Of a stretch of DNA of 64,000 bases, positions 36,276 to 44,781 are shown in pieces. This DNA comes from Flavobacteriales bacterium UBA6051. GTDB taxonomy: Bacteria; Bacteroidota; Bacteroidia; Flavobacteriales_D; Crocinitomicaceae. The DNA lies in NCBI GenBank assembly GCA_002427735.1, contig DIYP01000011.1, positions 62,001 to 126,000 on the forward strand. The letters are read 5' to 3'. The notes below the pieces were generated by a model. The model saw nothing but the letters and a program-made list of their open reading frames with translations. It made no database searches and was not told the DNA's origin. Both the position numbers and the translations under genes were made by a program. Within the stretch, counting starts at the first letter, position 1, and every line of letters starts with the position of its first letter.

Positions 36276-38282
36276 ATGGCTGTTGCAACAAAAGATAAGA
36301 GAGCTATTAATTACAATAGAAAAGGGTTTGAAGATGCAGAACTTCTGTCCATATACAAGAAACTCTTAAAACCAAGACTTATTGAAGAGAAAATGTTGAT
36401 TCTTCTTCGACAGGGAAAAATTTCTAAATGGTTTTCTGGTTGGGGCCAAGAAGCTATTTCTGTTGGAACAACTTATGCCATGGAGTCGGAGGAATATATT
36501 TTTCCGATGCACAGAAATCTTGGTGTTTTTACAACGCGCGGAATTCCACTGAATCGTCTTTTTGCTCAATTTCAGGGTAAGATGTCCGGTTTTACGAAAG
36601 GAAGAGATCGCTCATTTCACTTTGGGACGCAGGATTACAATATCGTTGGTATGATATCGCATTTAGGACCGCAGTTAGCATTGGCTGGAGGTGTTGGTTT
36701 AGCATCCAAGATTCGCGATGAAAAGAAGGCAACGCTTGTATTTACGGGAGATGGTGGAGCGAGTGAAGGTGATTTTCATGAAGCATTGAATGTTGCGTCC
36801 GTTTGGGATCTTCCTGTCATTTTTGCTGTTGAGAATAACTGTTGGGGGCTTTCGACTCCTTCCAATGAGCAGTTTCGTTGTAAGCAATTCATAGATAAAG
36901 GAATTGGTTACGGAATGGAGGCAGTTCAAGTGAATGGAAATAATATTTTGGACGTCATTACTGCACTCCGAAAGATAACGAAAGAAATGCGTAAGAACCC
37001 AAAGCCAGTTTTGTTGGAGCTTATGACGTTTCGAATGAGAGGACATGAAGAGGCTTCAGGAACGAAGTACTATCCTGAAGGTATTCAAGATGAATGGGAG
37101 GCATTCGATCCGATTACCAACTTTACTGACTTTTTAAAAGATGAGAACATTCTAACGGATGAAATCATCGAAGCATATACGAAAGAGATCAAAAAGGAAA
37201 TTCAGGATGGATTGGATATTGCATTCGCTGAGGAGGCAATTATTCCAGCCGTTGATGCTGAATTAAATGACGTTTATGCTGACCATCAACAGGTGATTAC
37301 TGAGGCGAAAGGACAAAAGACTGAGAAGCGCTTTGTTGATGCTGTCCAAGATGGTTTAAGACAATCCATGGAAAAGCATCCAGATTTGGTGATCATGGGA
37401 CAAGATATTGCGGAGTATGGAGGGGTCTTTAAAGTAACAGAGGGATTCGTAGAGCAGTTTGGAAAAGATCGCGTTCGAAATACCCCAATCTGTGAATCTG
37501 CTATTGTCGGTGCCGGATTGGGACTTTCAATTGCCGGAATGAAAGCAGTAGTTGAAATGCAATTTGCCGATTTTGTCACCTGTGGCTTTAATCAAATTGT
37601 AAATAACCTGGCTAAAATGCATTGGCGTTGGGGGCAAAATGCCGATGTCGTTGTTAGGATGCCAACAGGAGCAGGTGCTGCTGCTGGTCCTTTTCACTCA
37701 CAGAGTAATGAAGCATGGTTCTTTCATACACCAGGTTTGAAAATAGTATTCCCTTCATCACCTTATGAAGCGAAAGGACTGCTGACGGCTGCCATTGAAG
37801 ACCCTAATCCGGTCATGGTGTTTGAGCATAAATTCTTATACCGAAGCATTCGTGAAGAAATTCCTGATGATTACTACACAGTTGAAATTGGAAAGGCGAA
37901 TACGGTTGCTGAAGGAAGTGATCTTACCATTATCACCTATGGATTGGGTGTTCATTGGGCAAAGGAGTATGCCGAAAAGCATTCTGATGCAAGTATTGAA
38001 ATTCTTGATTTAAGAACTTTGTTACCACTTGATACAGAAGCTATTTACGCAGCGGTAAGAAAGACAGGAAAAGTCATTGTTTTACATGAAGATTGTATGA
38101 CAGGTGGAATAGGAGGAGAGATCGTCGCACTGATTTCAGAACACTGCTTCGAATCACTTGATGCTCCTGTTAAGCGTGTAGCATCACTCGATACGCCAGT
38201 TCCTTTCGCTGCAGATTTAGAGCAACAATTCCTGCCAAAGGAGCGTTTAGATGAAGCAATTGCAGCGATTCTAGAATACTAA
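36276..38282 (+). CDS. 2-oxoacid dehydrogenase E1, fused alpha and beta subunits (branched-chain type)
   Basis: 668 residues: alpha part about 1-330, beta part about 345-668. The alpha half has the thiamine-diphosphate motif GDGGASEGDFHEALNVASVWDLPVIFAVENN and FRMRGHEEASGT. The beta half has MGQDIAEYGGVFKVTEGF, RVRNTPICESAIVGAGLG and HEDCMTGGIGGEI. Fused E1 proteins of this kind in Bacteroidetes are annotated as branched-chain 2-oxoacid (2-oxoisovalerate) dehydrogenase E1. It decarboxylates the 2-oxoacid and passes the acyl group to lipoyl-E2. No E2 or E3 is adjacent. It fits with icmF in valine breakdown. Confidence 0.93.
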   Translation: MAVATKDKRAINYNRKGFEDAELLSIYKKLLKPRLIEEKMLILLRQGKISKWFSGWGQEAISVGTTYAMESEEYIFPMHRNLGVFTTRGIPLNRLFAQFQGKMSGFTKGRDRSFHFGTQDYNIVGMISHLGPQLALAGGVGLASKIRDEKKATLVFTGDGGASEGDFHEALNVASVWDLPVIFAVENNCWGLSTPSNEQFRCKQFIDKGIGYGMEAVQVNGNNILDVITALRKITKEMRKNPKPVLLELMTFRMRGHEEASGTKYYPEGIQDEWEAFDPITNFTDFLKDENILTDEIIEAYTKEIKKEIQDGLDIAFAEEAIIPAVDAELNDVYADHQQVITEAKGQKTEKRFVDAVQDGLRQSMEKHPDLVIMGQDIAEYGGVFKVTEGFVEQFGKDRVRNTPICESAIVGAGLGLSIAGMKAVVEMQFADFVTCGFNQIVNNLAKMHWRWGQNADVVVRMPTGAGAAAGPFHSQSNEAWFFHTPGLKIVFPSSPYEAKGLLTAAIEDPNPVMVFEHKFLYRSIREEIPDDYYTVEIGKANTVAEGSDLTIITYGLGVHWAKEYAEKHSDASIEILDLRTLLPLDTEAIYAAVRKTGKVIVLHEDCMTGGIGGEIVALISEHCFESLDAPVKRVASLDTPVPFAADLEQQFLPKERLDEAIAAILEY

Positions 38283-38303
38283 TAATTACTATTTAAAAAA
38301 AGA

Positions 38304-38335
38304 AAAAGGGCATCCTGAAAAGATGCCCTTTTTTA
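38304..38335. terminator. Bidirectional terminator between E1 and lolA-like genes
   Basis: AAAGGGCATC-7 nt-GATGCCCTTT flanked by T-rich (plus) and A-rich (minus T-run) tracts, between convergent stops. Confidence 0.9.
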
Positions 38336-38359
38336 TATTTAAAGTCTAAGTTGATTCGA

Positions 38360-39004
38360 TTAGTAATCCTTAATAACCGTATAACCAGGATACTTTTTCT
38401 GATCAAATACAAACTTCGAATCGTTCACTGTTGGGTTAGCTGTATACTTTGTTAATCGATAAGTCATACGTGTACCATCTTTTGTTTTCATCAATACTTT
38501 TTTCAAATCATTTTTCGCTTTTGAAATGTATAAAATGATGGTGTGATAGTCGACTGACTTTGGATTCTTTGGATACAAATAAATGACATGAACTGCTTCG
38601 CCATTCATAGTCGTTTCTTTGTTGTACTTATTCTTGAAACCACTTTCCCAAATTGTCATTAATCGCTTAGGGTTGATAGACTCTTCATCTTCCTCATCAG
38701 CATCCGTTTCGTATACTGATTTTTCCTCTTTTACAATCGTCCAGGTCTTCAGTCCATTCGACATGATTGTATTGTCACCGAAAGAAGCATAATACTTGTC
38801 ACCTTTTACCCATCCTTTACCCGTTTGACTTTCATCGATTCCGGTAGAGGAGTTCTTAACGTTAGAACTGAATTCTATATAAAACGAAGAATGACTTTTA
38901 ATCTTAGCTGAAACTTTATCAAGAATTGCCTGTGCTTTTGCATCCTGTCCAAAAGACATAAAAGAAAGTGAAACAAAAGCCAATAGTGTAAATAAGAATT
39001 TCAT
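38360..39004 (-). CDS. LolA-like outer-membrane lipoprotein carrier family protein
   Basis: 214 residues from ATG at 39004; an upstream ATG at 39028 only lengthens the region before the signal peptide (LAFVSLSFMSFGQ). The mature part has the LolA-fold pattern: AQAILDKVSAKIKSHSSFYIEFSS, GKGWVKGDKYYASFGDNTIMSNGLKTWTI, and a beta-half-barrel ending. In LolA this cavity carries lipoproteins across the periplasm. Bacteroidetes have several LolA-like proteins, so a general carrier role here is likely but not certain. Confidence 0.85.
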   Translation of the reverse strand: MKFLFTLLAFVSLSFMSFGQDAKAQAILDKVSAKIKSHSSFYIEFSSNVKNSSTGIDESQTGKGWVKGDKYYASFGDNTIMSNGLKTWTIVKEEKSVYETDADEEDEESINPKRLMTIWESGFKNKYNKETTMNGEAVHVIYLYPKNPKSVDYHTIILYISKAKNDLKKVLMKTKDGTRMTYRLTKYTANPTVNDSKFVFDQKKYPGYTVIKDY

Positions 39005-39052
39005 GTTTAATTTATTTTTCATTGCCAATATCAGAAACTATGCCAAAGAAGT

Positions 39053-39685
39053 TCAGTTTTTATGAACTCGATTGAATACCTTCAATAGCGTTTCATTTTG
39101 AATATCGTGCGTACCAAGATAAGCACTTATTTTAAATCCAATGTTTTCATAATACGTGATTAATTCTTTCTGTCGAAGTTCGTCGAAAAATTCGTCGTTA
39201 GAGCCCATAAAGAAATGCTGTTCATCACAACTTAACAGATGCGCATTTACTTTTTCTTCTGGTGGAAAGTCACTTGCCCAAATAAACAAGGCTTCGAATT
39301 TCGGTTTTCCATGAATCGCCCAACGAATGGCAGTAGATCCTCCTTGTGAAAAACCAAGCAAATAACGCCGCTTGATAGGGTATTCAGATGAAATCTTTTC
39401 ATCAAGCGCGTTCAGCCAATCTATGTTATCCTGAATATCCGTTTCTCGGAGTTCTTTGGTCATCCAGGAGGCGCCTACACGCCCAGATGCTCCCTTCAAA
39501 TAGAAGCGATGCATTCCCTCAGGCGCAACAATCATTATATCGTCTGGAATCCCTCCGAATTTTCTGATGAAGTATTTGACGAGTTGACCATAGCCGTGCA
39601 AGACATAGAGTACTGTTTCAGCTTTAGCATGATTATTGATAAGCTCGAAGCGAAAAGTTTTGGAAAAATTAAAGCTCAATTCCAT
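39053..39685 (-). CDS. Alpha/beta hydrolase, phospholipase/carboxylesterase-like
   Basis: 210 residues, no signal peptide. LYVLHGYGQ gives the oxyanion strand, LLGFSQGGSTAIRWA the nucleophile elbow (Ser in GFSQGG), ASDFPPEE follows, and GTHDIQNE includes the expected His. This is the small carboxylesterase/acyl-protein-thioesterase type. The substrate is unknown. A -7 box (39694-39701) lies only 8 nt before the ATG. Divergent from the TonB receptor gene, 72 bp apart. Confidence 0.87.
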   Translation of the reverse strand: MELSFNFSKTFRFELINNHAKAETVLYVLHGYGQLVKYFIRKFGGIPDDIMIVAPEGMHRFYLKGASGRVGASWMTKELRETDIQDNIDWLNALDEKISSEYPIKRRYLLGFSQGGSTAIRWAIHGKPKFEALFIWASDFPPEEKVNAHLLSCDEQHFFMGSNDEFFDELRQKELITYYENIGFKISAYLGTHDIQNETLLKVFNRVHKN

Positions 39686-39693
39686 GGGAGGTG

Positions 39694-39701
39694 CAAATAT
39701 A
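39694..39701 (-). promoter_or_regulatory. -7 promoter box of the hydrolase gene
   Basis: TATATTTG on the minus strand, 8 nt before the ATG at 39685, implying a very short leader. Confidence 0.6.
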
Positions 39702-39723
39702 GGTGTATTCCCAAGTACTTGTT

Positions 39724-39752
39724 TTGAGACGATTGATAAATTGATATTTTTG
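39724..39752 (+). promoter_or_regulatory. Promoter of the TonB receptor gene
   Basis: TTG (39724-39726), N18, then TATTTTTG (39745-39752). The ATG at 39758 starts 5 nt after the box, which predicts a leaderless or near-leaderless mRNA. Confidence 0.65.
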
Positions 39753-39757
39753 TGCGC

Positions 39758-42184
39758 ATGAAAAAACAGTTGTTCGTAGCCCTTTCCCTTTGCTTACTGG
39801 GGTTCGCACATCTTTCTTTTGGGCAATCGATTACTGTTTTGGATGCTATTACACAGCAGCGAGTTCCAGGTGCAAAAATCTTTTCTTTGAACCCTAAAGT
39901 ACAACGACTTGCAAATACGCAAGGCTTGTTTGATTTGAATGATTTCAAGGGATGTGATTCTGTTTATATCTCTTATGCGACCTATCAGACAGCAGGATAT
40001 ACCTATAAAGAGATTGAAGCGATGGGCGCCGTTGAATTAACGGACAACGTACTCTCTATTCGCGAAATGAACGCTTCGGCGAATCGATGGGAAGAAAAAG
40101 TTTCCAAACAGTCAAGTTTGCAGGTTAGAATGAATCCTCGTCAAGTTGAGCGTCTCGGACCGCAAACATCCGCTGATCTGTTGGAACAATCAGGGTTAGT
40201 GTTTATTCAAAAGAGTCAATTTGCTGGTGGCTCTCCTCAGTTTAGAGGGTTTGGGACGAATAGAGTAATGATTGTTGTGGACGGAGTACGGATGAATAAT
40301 GCCATCTTTCGTTCCGGTAATTTGCAAAACATTATTGCATTGGATGCAAACGCACTTGAGTCTGTAGATGTATTGTTTGGTCCAGGCTCGGTGCATTATG
40401 GAAGTGACGCTATAGGTGGGGTGATGGATTTTCGTACGAAAAAAGCATTATATTCTCCTGATTCCTCTAAATCATTTGTGAAATCAACACTGTTTTCGCG
40501 TTACTCTACAGCAAGTAATGAGTCGACATCTCACTTTGATATAAACGTAGGAACTCAAAAATGGGCATTTTTAACAACTGTTACCTACGCCCGTTTTGGG
40601 GACTTGAAGACCGGAAAACATGGCCCTAAAGAGTATTTACGTCCTACGTATCAAACAACCATCAACGGCATAGATACTACTTTGACAAACGATGATCCAA
40701 GGATACAAAGGTCTTCCGGCTACGCACAGTTGAATGGAATTCAAAAGATTCAATTTAAACCGAATAAACATTGGGAATTTCAGTATTCTCTAAACTTTTC
40801 TCAATCAACTGATGCTCCCCGCTATGATCGACTCATTCTTGACAATGATGACGACGGCGTGCTTGACAATGCCGAATGGTATTATGGTCCGCAAAAATGG
40901 ATGATGCATCGGCTATCCATTTTGAATAAAGCCAAACGATCTTCAATATATGATGAAATGCGTTTGACATTTGCTTATCAAAAGTTTGAGGAGAGTAGAA
41001 ACGATAGAAAAACAGGCAGCGATCTTATCAGACGTCAATTTGAAAAAGTAAATGCTTTTTCTGCGAACCTGGATTTTCGTAAACATTTCAGACCAAGAGT
41101 TCATTTATTTTATGGATTAGAAGGCGTTTTTAATCTGGTTGGTTCCAATGCGTATCGAGAGTCCATTGTTGATAATAGTAGAACAACTATTAATCCGAGA
41201 TATCCAGATGGGTCTACCTGGCAGAGTTATTGCGCTTATTCAAGTGTTCGGTATGAAGTAAACGATCAGTTGTTACTTACGTTAGGTGCGAGGTATTCAC
41301 AGTATCATATTCAGGCCTCATTTGATACCACGCTTTTTTCTTATCCTGTGATTTCAACGACTAATTCTGATAATTCGATCAATGGAAGTTTTGGGATCAA
41401 TTATAATCCAGTGAAGCGCTTTCAGCTGTTTTTTAATGGCTCAACGGGCTATCGTGCTCCTAATATTGATGATATGGGGAAAGTTTTTGATTCTGAACCG
41501 GGATCAGTGGTCGTTCCAAATGTCGATCTGAAATCTGAGTATGCATATAACGCTGAGTTCGGTTTTGCTAAGTGGTTTAAAAAGGGAGCATATTTTGGTG
41601 CTACAATCTATTACACCTATTTAAACAATGCTTTGGCGCGATCAAATTATCTGTTTAATGGTCAGGACAGTATAATGTATGAAGGAGAGTTAAGTGAAGT
41701 CCTTGCCATTCAAAATGTAAGCAATGCCTACGTTTATGGTGTGCAAGGGTGGATGGAGATTCCGTTTGGGAAAGGCTTTAAGTTTTCTTCAACAATAAGC
41801 TACCAAAAAGGTTATGACTATAATGTGGATAGTGCAGCTTACTTTCCGAAAAATCATATTACACCGCTGTTTGGGAGAACTTCTATTCATTTTGAGAAAA
41901 AGCGATTTAACGTGGAGCTGTATGCACTGTATCATGGAAGTATGAGTATAGACGATTTTCCGTTGAATGAGCGCGGTGACCATGTTTATGCAGTTGATGC
42001 AAATGGGAATTCGTATACGCCTGCGTGGTATACCATTAACTTCAAGGGAAGTTACTTTTTTAATAAGCACATTTCAGTTAATGCGGGCGTAGAGAATATT
42101 ACCAATCAGCTATACCGAACATTTGGTTCGGGTATTTCTGCTGCCGGAAGAAATTTCAGTATTTCTGTTAGAGCAACTTTTTAG
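39758..42184 (+). CDS. TonB-dependent outer-membrane receptor (haem/iron type)
   Basis: 808 residues from ATG at 39758. Signal peptide (FAHLSFGQ), then a short carboxypeptidase-regulatory-like domain (about 25-95). The plug (about 125-235) contains ADLLEQSGLVFIQKSQFAGGSPQFRGFGTNRVMIVVDG and GPGSVHYGSDAIGG. A 22-strand-type barrel follows, ending in Phe (SISVRATF), the usual barrel-terminal residue. The segment YGPQKWMMHRLS resembles haem/haemoglobin receptors of this phylum; this and hemE nearby suggest haem or iron-complex uptake (inference). It is not in a SusC/SusD pair. Confidence 0.92.
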   Translation: MKKQLFVALSLCLLGFAHLSFGQSITVLDAITQQRVPGAKIFSLNPKVQRLANTQGLFDLNDFKGCDSVYISYATYQTAGYTYKEIEAMGAVELTDNVLSIREMNASANRWEEKVSKQSSLQVRMNPRQVERLGPQTSADLLEQSGLVFIQKSQFAGGSPQFRGFGTNRVMIVVDGVRMNNAIFRSGNLQNIIALDANALESVDVLFGPGSVHYGSDAIGGVMDFRTKKALYSPDSSKSFVKSTLFSRYSTASNESTSHFDINVGTQKWAFLTTVTYARFGDLKTGKHGPKEYLRPTYQTTINGIDTTLTNDDPRIQRSSGYAQLNGIQKIQFKPNKHWEFQYSLNFSQSTDAPRYDRLILDNDDDGVLDNAEWYYGPQKWMMHRLSILNKAKRSSIYDEMRLTFAYQKFEESRNDRKTGSDLIRRQFEKVNAFSANLDFRKHFRPRVHLFYGLEGVFNLVGSNAYRESIVDNSRTTINPRYPDGSTWQSYCAYSSVRYEVNDQLLLTLGARYSQYHIQASFDTTLFSYPVISTTNSDNSINGSFGINYNPVKRFQLFFNGSTGYRAPNIDDMGKVFDSEPGSVVVPNVDLKSEYAYNAEFGFAKWFKKGAYFGATIYYTYLNNALARSNYLFNGQDSIMYEGELSEVLAIQNVSNAYVYGVQGWMEIPFGKGFKFSSTISYQKGYDYNVDSAAYFPKNHITPLFGRTSIHFEKKRFNVELYALYHGSMSIDDFPLNERGDHVYAVDANGNSYTPAWYTINFKGSYFFNKHISVNAGVENITNQLYRTFGSGISAAGRNFSISVRATF

Positions 42185-42186
42185 TA

Positions 42187-42960
42187 TTACTGATCGATTT
42201 CCGTATAGTATTTCTGTTGAGCTACGTTGTAAAACCATCTTCGGTCCACTACATCCGTGGGAGTAATCTCAGGATCAATTTCGTAAACAGCATTCGGGTC
42301 ATTAATCACCACATCTTCAAGATCAGCTTTGTAAACTATTATATCTTTTGATAGTGAATACGTTCCGGGTTCGTATTGGACGCTGTACGCCTCGGTGTTA
42401 TCAGTTCCTAAGCCATCAAAAATCTTGGTTTCAAAAACTTGACGAGGAATATCGCGCATAATACTAAAGAATCTTCGATACCCTGCATTACGAATTCGAA
42501 AGTCTACCAAAATATCTTTATAAGCTTCGGTACAAATGTTTTCGAATGTCACGCGAAGTTCTGCTTGTGGACTTGATGGAACTGGAATACCTTGTGTAAT
42601 AGTTTCTTTTGTGCCGTCCATGTAGAAAATATAGTTGTAATTACCTATGTATCCCACCTCCGCACGTTTTGCGATGTTACCACTTTCAATGGCTTCTTGT
42701 ATCGCTCTATCGACGAGGTTAACGGTAATAATTCTATCAACATTCTCATCTCCATTTAATTCTGCTTCATACACTTTATATGAGTACTCCTCCGTTGCAG
42801 GAATTTCTAACTGACTTTCGATGTGTCTTACAATGCGCTGTTCAACAGTCATTTCAACAGCAGGTTCTTCCGGAGATATAACTTCAGCATCAGTATCTGA
42901 TATCGATTCAGTACAACCAATAATTAGACAAGCAAAAATGAATAGGTATGCATATTTCAT
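42187..42960 (-). CDS. Lipoprotein of unknown function
   Basis: 257 residues from ATG at 42960. Lipobox LIIGC after IFACL predicts lipid attachment. The mature protein has an acidic linker, then a mixed alpha/beta region (EQRIVRHIESQLEI, VYEAELNGDENVDRIITVNLVDRAIQEA, YNYIFYMDGT) with no recognised domain. It ends 2 bp from the TonB receptor stop (convergent) and is divergent from ung. A -7 box lies 5 nt from the ATG. Confidence 0.75.
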   Translation of the reverse strand: MKYAYLFIFACLIIGCTESISDTDAEVISPEEPAVEMTVEQRIVRHIESQLEIPATEEYSYKVYEAELNGDENVDRIITVNLVDRAIQEAIESGNIAKRAEVGYIGNYNYIFYMDGTKETITQGIPVPSSPQAELRVTFENICTEAYKDILVDFRIRNAGYRRFFSIMRDIPRQVFETKIFDGLGTDNTEAYSVQYEPGTYSLSKDIIVYKADLEDVVINDPNAVYEIDPEITPTDVVDRRWFYNVAQQKYYTEIDQ

Positions 42961-42965
42961 AACAA

Positions 42966-42973
42966 CAAATTTA
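42966..42973 (-). promoter_or_regulatory. -7 box of the lipoprotein gene
   Basis: TAAATTTG on the minus strand, 5 nt before the ATG at 42960, in the same 49-bp divergent gap as the ung promoter. Confidence 0.55.
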
Positions 42974-42996
42974 AAGGTTCTCAGCAATATTTCTGT

Positions 42997-43004
42997 TATC
43001 TTCG
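42997..43004 (+). promoter_or_regulatory. -7-like box of ung
   Basis: TATCTTCG (one mismatch to TAnnTTTG) 5 nt before the ATG at 43010. Confidence 0.45.
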
Positions 43005-43009
43005 ACTCT

Positions 43010-43681
43010 ATGGATGTAACTATTGAGTCTTCTTGGAAAAAGGCACTGCAGAATGAGTTTTCTCAGCCTTATTTTGAATCACTTGTTCAGTTTGTGAAAC
43101 AGGAGTACAAGCAACACCCAAATGCGATTTTTCCAAAAGGATCACAAATTTTCAGAGCGTTCGATGCTTGTCCGTTTGATGATGTTAAAGTGGTAATCCT
43201 TGGGCAAGATCCATATCCTACTCCGGGCCATGCGCATGGATTGTGTTTTTCGGCAGAATCGCATGTAAAACCCTTGCCAAAGAGTTTAGGCAATATTTAT
43301 AAAGAATTACATGATGATTTAGGCAATGATTTGAGGGCTACAGCTGATTTAAGTGATTGGGCACAACAAGGTGTTCTTTTATTAAATGCTGTTCTTACCG
43401 TAAGAAGTGGGCAGCCAGATAGTCACGCTGGTAAGGGATGGGAATTATTTACGGATGCAGTGATTCAGCGCTTGAATGAGAATAAACAAGGAGTGGTATA
43501 TATGTTATGGGGAAGCAAGGCTCAGCGTAAAGCAGAGAATGTTAATGCCAATGCTAATCTCATCTTAACAGCACCGCACCCTTCACCACTTTCGGCTTAC
43601 AGAGGTTTTTTTGGTTGTAAGCATTTTTCAAAGGCAAATGATTATCTGGCAAGTAATAGCCGTACGCCAATTCTTTGGTGA
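43010..43681 (+). CDS. ung: Uracil-DNA glycosylase
   Basis: 223 residues from ATG at 43010; an upstream in-frame ATG at 42821 would run through the divergent lipoprotein gene and is rejected. Family 1 UDG motifs: GQDPYPTPGHAHGLCFS (catalytic Asp and water-activating loop), LLLNAVLTVRSGQPDSHAGKGW, and HPSPLSAYRGFFGCKHFSKAN (Leu-intercalation loop with His). It removes uracil from DNA to start base-excision repair. Same strand as hemE, 55 bp upstream. Confidence 0.97.
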   Translation: MDVTIESSWKKALQNEFSQPYFESLVQFVKQEYKQHPNAIFPKGSQIFRAFDACPFDDVKVVILGQDPYPTPGHAHGLCFSAESHVKPLPKSLGNIYKELHDDLGNDLRATADLSDWAQQGVLLLNAVLTVRSGQPDSHAGKGWELFTDAVIQRLNENKQGVVYMLWGSKAQRKAENVNANANLILTAPHPSPLSAYRGFFGCKHFSKANDYLASNSRTPILW

Positions 43682-43724
43682 TCACGATAGTGGGTTGTTC
43701 TTCCTATTGATTCCTTAATTCCTT

Positions 43725-43732
43725 TATCTTTG
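43725..43732 (+). promoter_or_regulatory. -7 promoter box of hemE
   Basis: TATCTTTG, with the ATG at 43737 only 4 nt downstream; predicts a leaderless transcript. Confidence 0.65.
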
Positions 43733-43736
43733 CGGC

Positions 43737-44774
43737 ATGAAAATCCAAAACGATTTAGTACTTCGTGCGGCACGAGGTGAAGCGATTGAACGATATCCTG
43801 TTTGGTTAATGCGCCAAGCAGGTAGAATTTTACCTGAATACAGAGCGGTGAGAGGTTCGCTTTCTGGGTTTAAAGAGCTTGTTGAGACGCCAGAACGTGC
43901 AGCTGAAGTAACAATTCAACCTGTTGATATTCTTGGCGTTGACGCGGCTATTATCTTTTCTGATATTCTGGTAGTTCCTGAGGCTATGGGGCTTGAATAT
44001 CAAATGATTGAAAAAAAGGGGCCTTGGTTCGAGAAAACGATTCGTTCGGAAGAAGGATTAAAATTTGCGCAAACGGAATTTGATGTTGAAGACCGTTTAG
44101 GATATGTCACGGAAGCCATTCGCATCACAAATAAGGAGTTAAATGGTCGCGTTCCTCTTATCGGTTTTGCTGGAGCACCATGGACAATATTTTGTTATAT
44201 GACTGAAGGGCATGGGTCAAAAACATTCTCGGAAGCCCGTAAAATACTTTACACAAATCCGACTTTGGCACACGAGTTGCTTAGCCGTATTACCAAAGTG
44301 ACAATTCAGTATCTGAAAGCTCAAATAAAGGCGGGTGCGCACATAGTACAAGTCTTTGATTCCTGGGCTGGAATTCTTGGAAAAGAACAGTATACTGAGT
44401 TTGGATTGAAATATATGGATCAAATTGCTGCGGCTATCAACGAGGTTCCGGTTACCTTGTTTGCTAAAGGGGCATACAATTCTGTTTCTGATCTGGCCGC
44501 GTTAGATTGTAATACGGTAGGCGTTGATTGGAACATGCAAATGTCTGAAGTTAGGGCGGCAATAGGGGAGAATAGAACGCTTCAGGGAAACCTCGATCCC
44601 TGCGTGCTATACTCTTCGCATCAGGAAGTTGAGCGCCAGACAAATAATATGTTGAATTCTTTCATAAGTCGTCGACATATTGTTAATTTGGGGCACGGTG
44701 TTTACCCTGACGTTGATCCGGAAAAGGTTAAAACATTTATTAAAACGGTAAAAAGTTATGAAATTCAGTACTAA
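43737..44774 (+). CDS. hemE: Uroporphyrinogen III decarboxylase
   Basis: 345 residues, normal length. YPVWLMRQAGRILPEYRAVR carries the substrate-binding Arg pair; IIFSDILVVPEAMGLEY contains the catalytic Asp; GFAGAPWTIFCYMTEG, QVFDSWAG and LGHGVYPDVDPE complete the family pattern. It removes four acetate carboxyls from uroporphyrinogen III to give coproporphyrinogen III in haem synthesis. It has its own promoter and is followed closely by an OmpA-family gene. Confidence 0.97.
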   Translation: MKIQNDLVLRAARGEAIERYPVWLMRQAGRILPEYRAVRGSLSGFKELVETPERAAEVTIQPVDILGVDAAIIFSDILVVPEAMGLEYQMIEKKGPWFEKTIRSEEGLKFAQTEFDVEDRLGYVTEAIRITNKELNGRVPLIGFAGAPWTIFCYMTEGHGSKTFSEARKILYTNPTLAHELLSRITKVTIQYLKAQIKAGAHIVQVFDSWAGILGKEQYTEFGLKYMDQIAAAINEVPVTLFAKGAYNSVSDLAALDCNTVGVDWNMQMSEVRAAIGENRTLQGNLDPCVLYSSHQEVERQTNNMLNSFISRRHIVNLGHGVYPDVDPEKVKTFIKTVKSYEIQY

Positions 44775-44781
44775 AAGCACA

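Noticed and set aside
42821..43009. N-terminal extension of ung to an upstream ATG
   Set aside because: It would overlap the divergent lipoprotein gene and its promoter, and the true UDG start motif begins at 43010.
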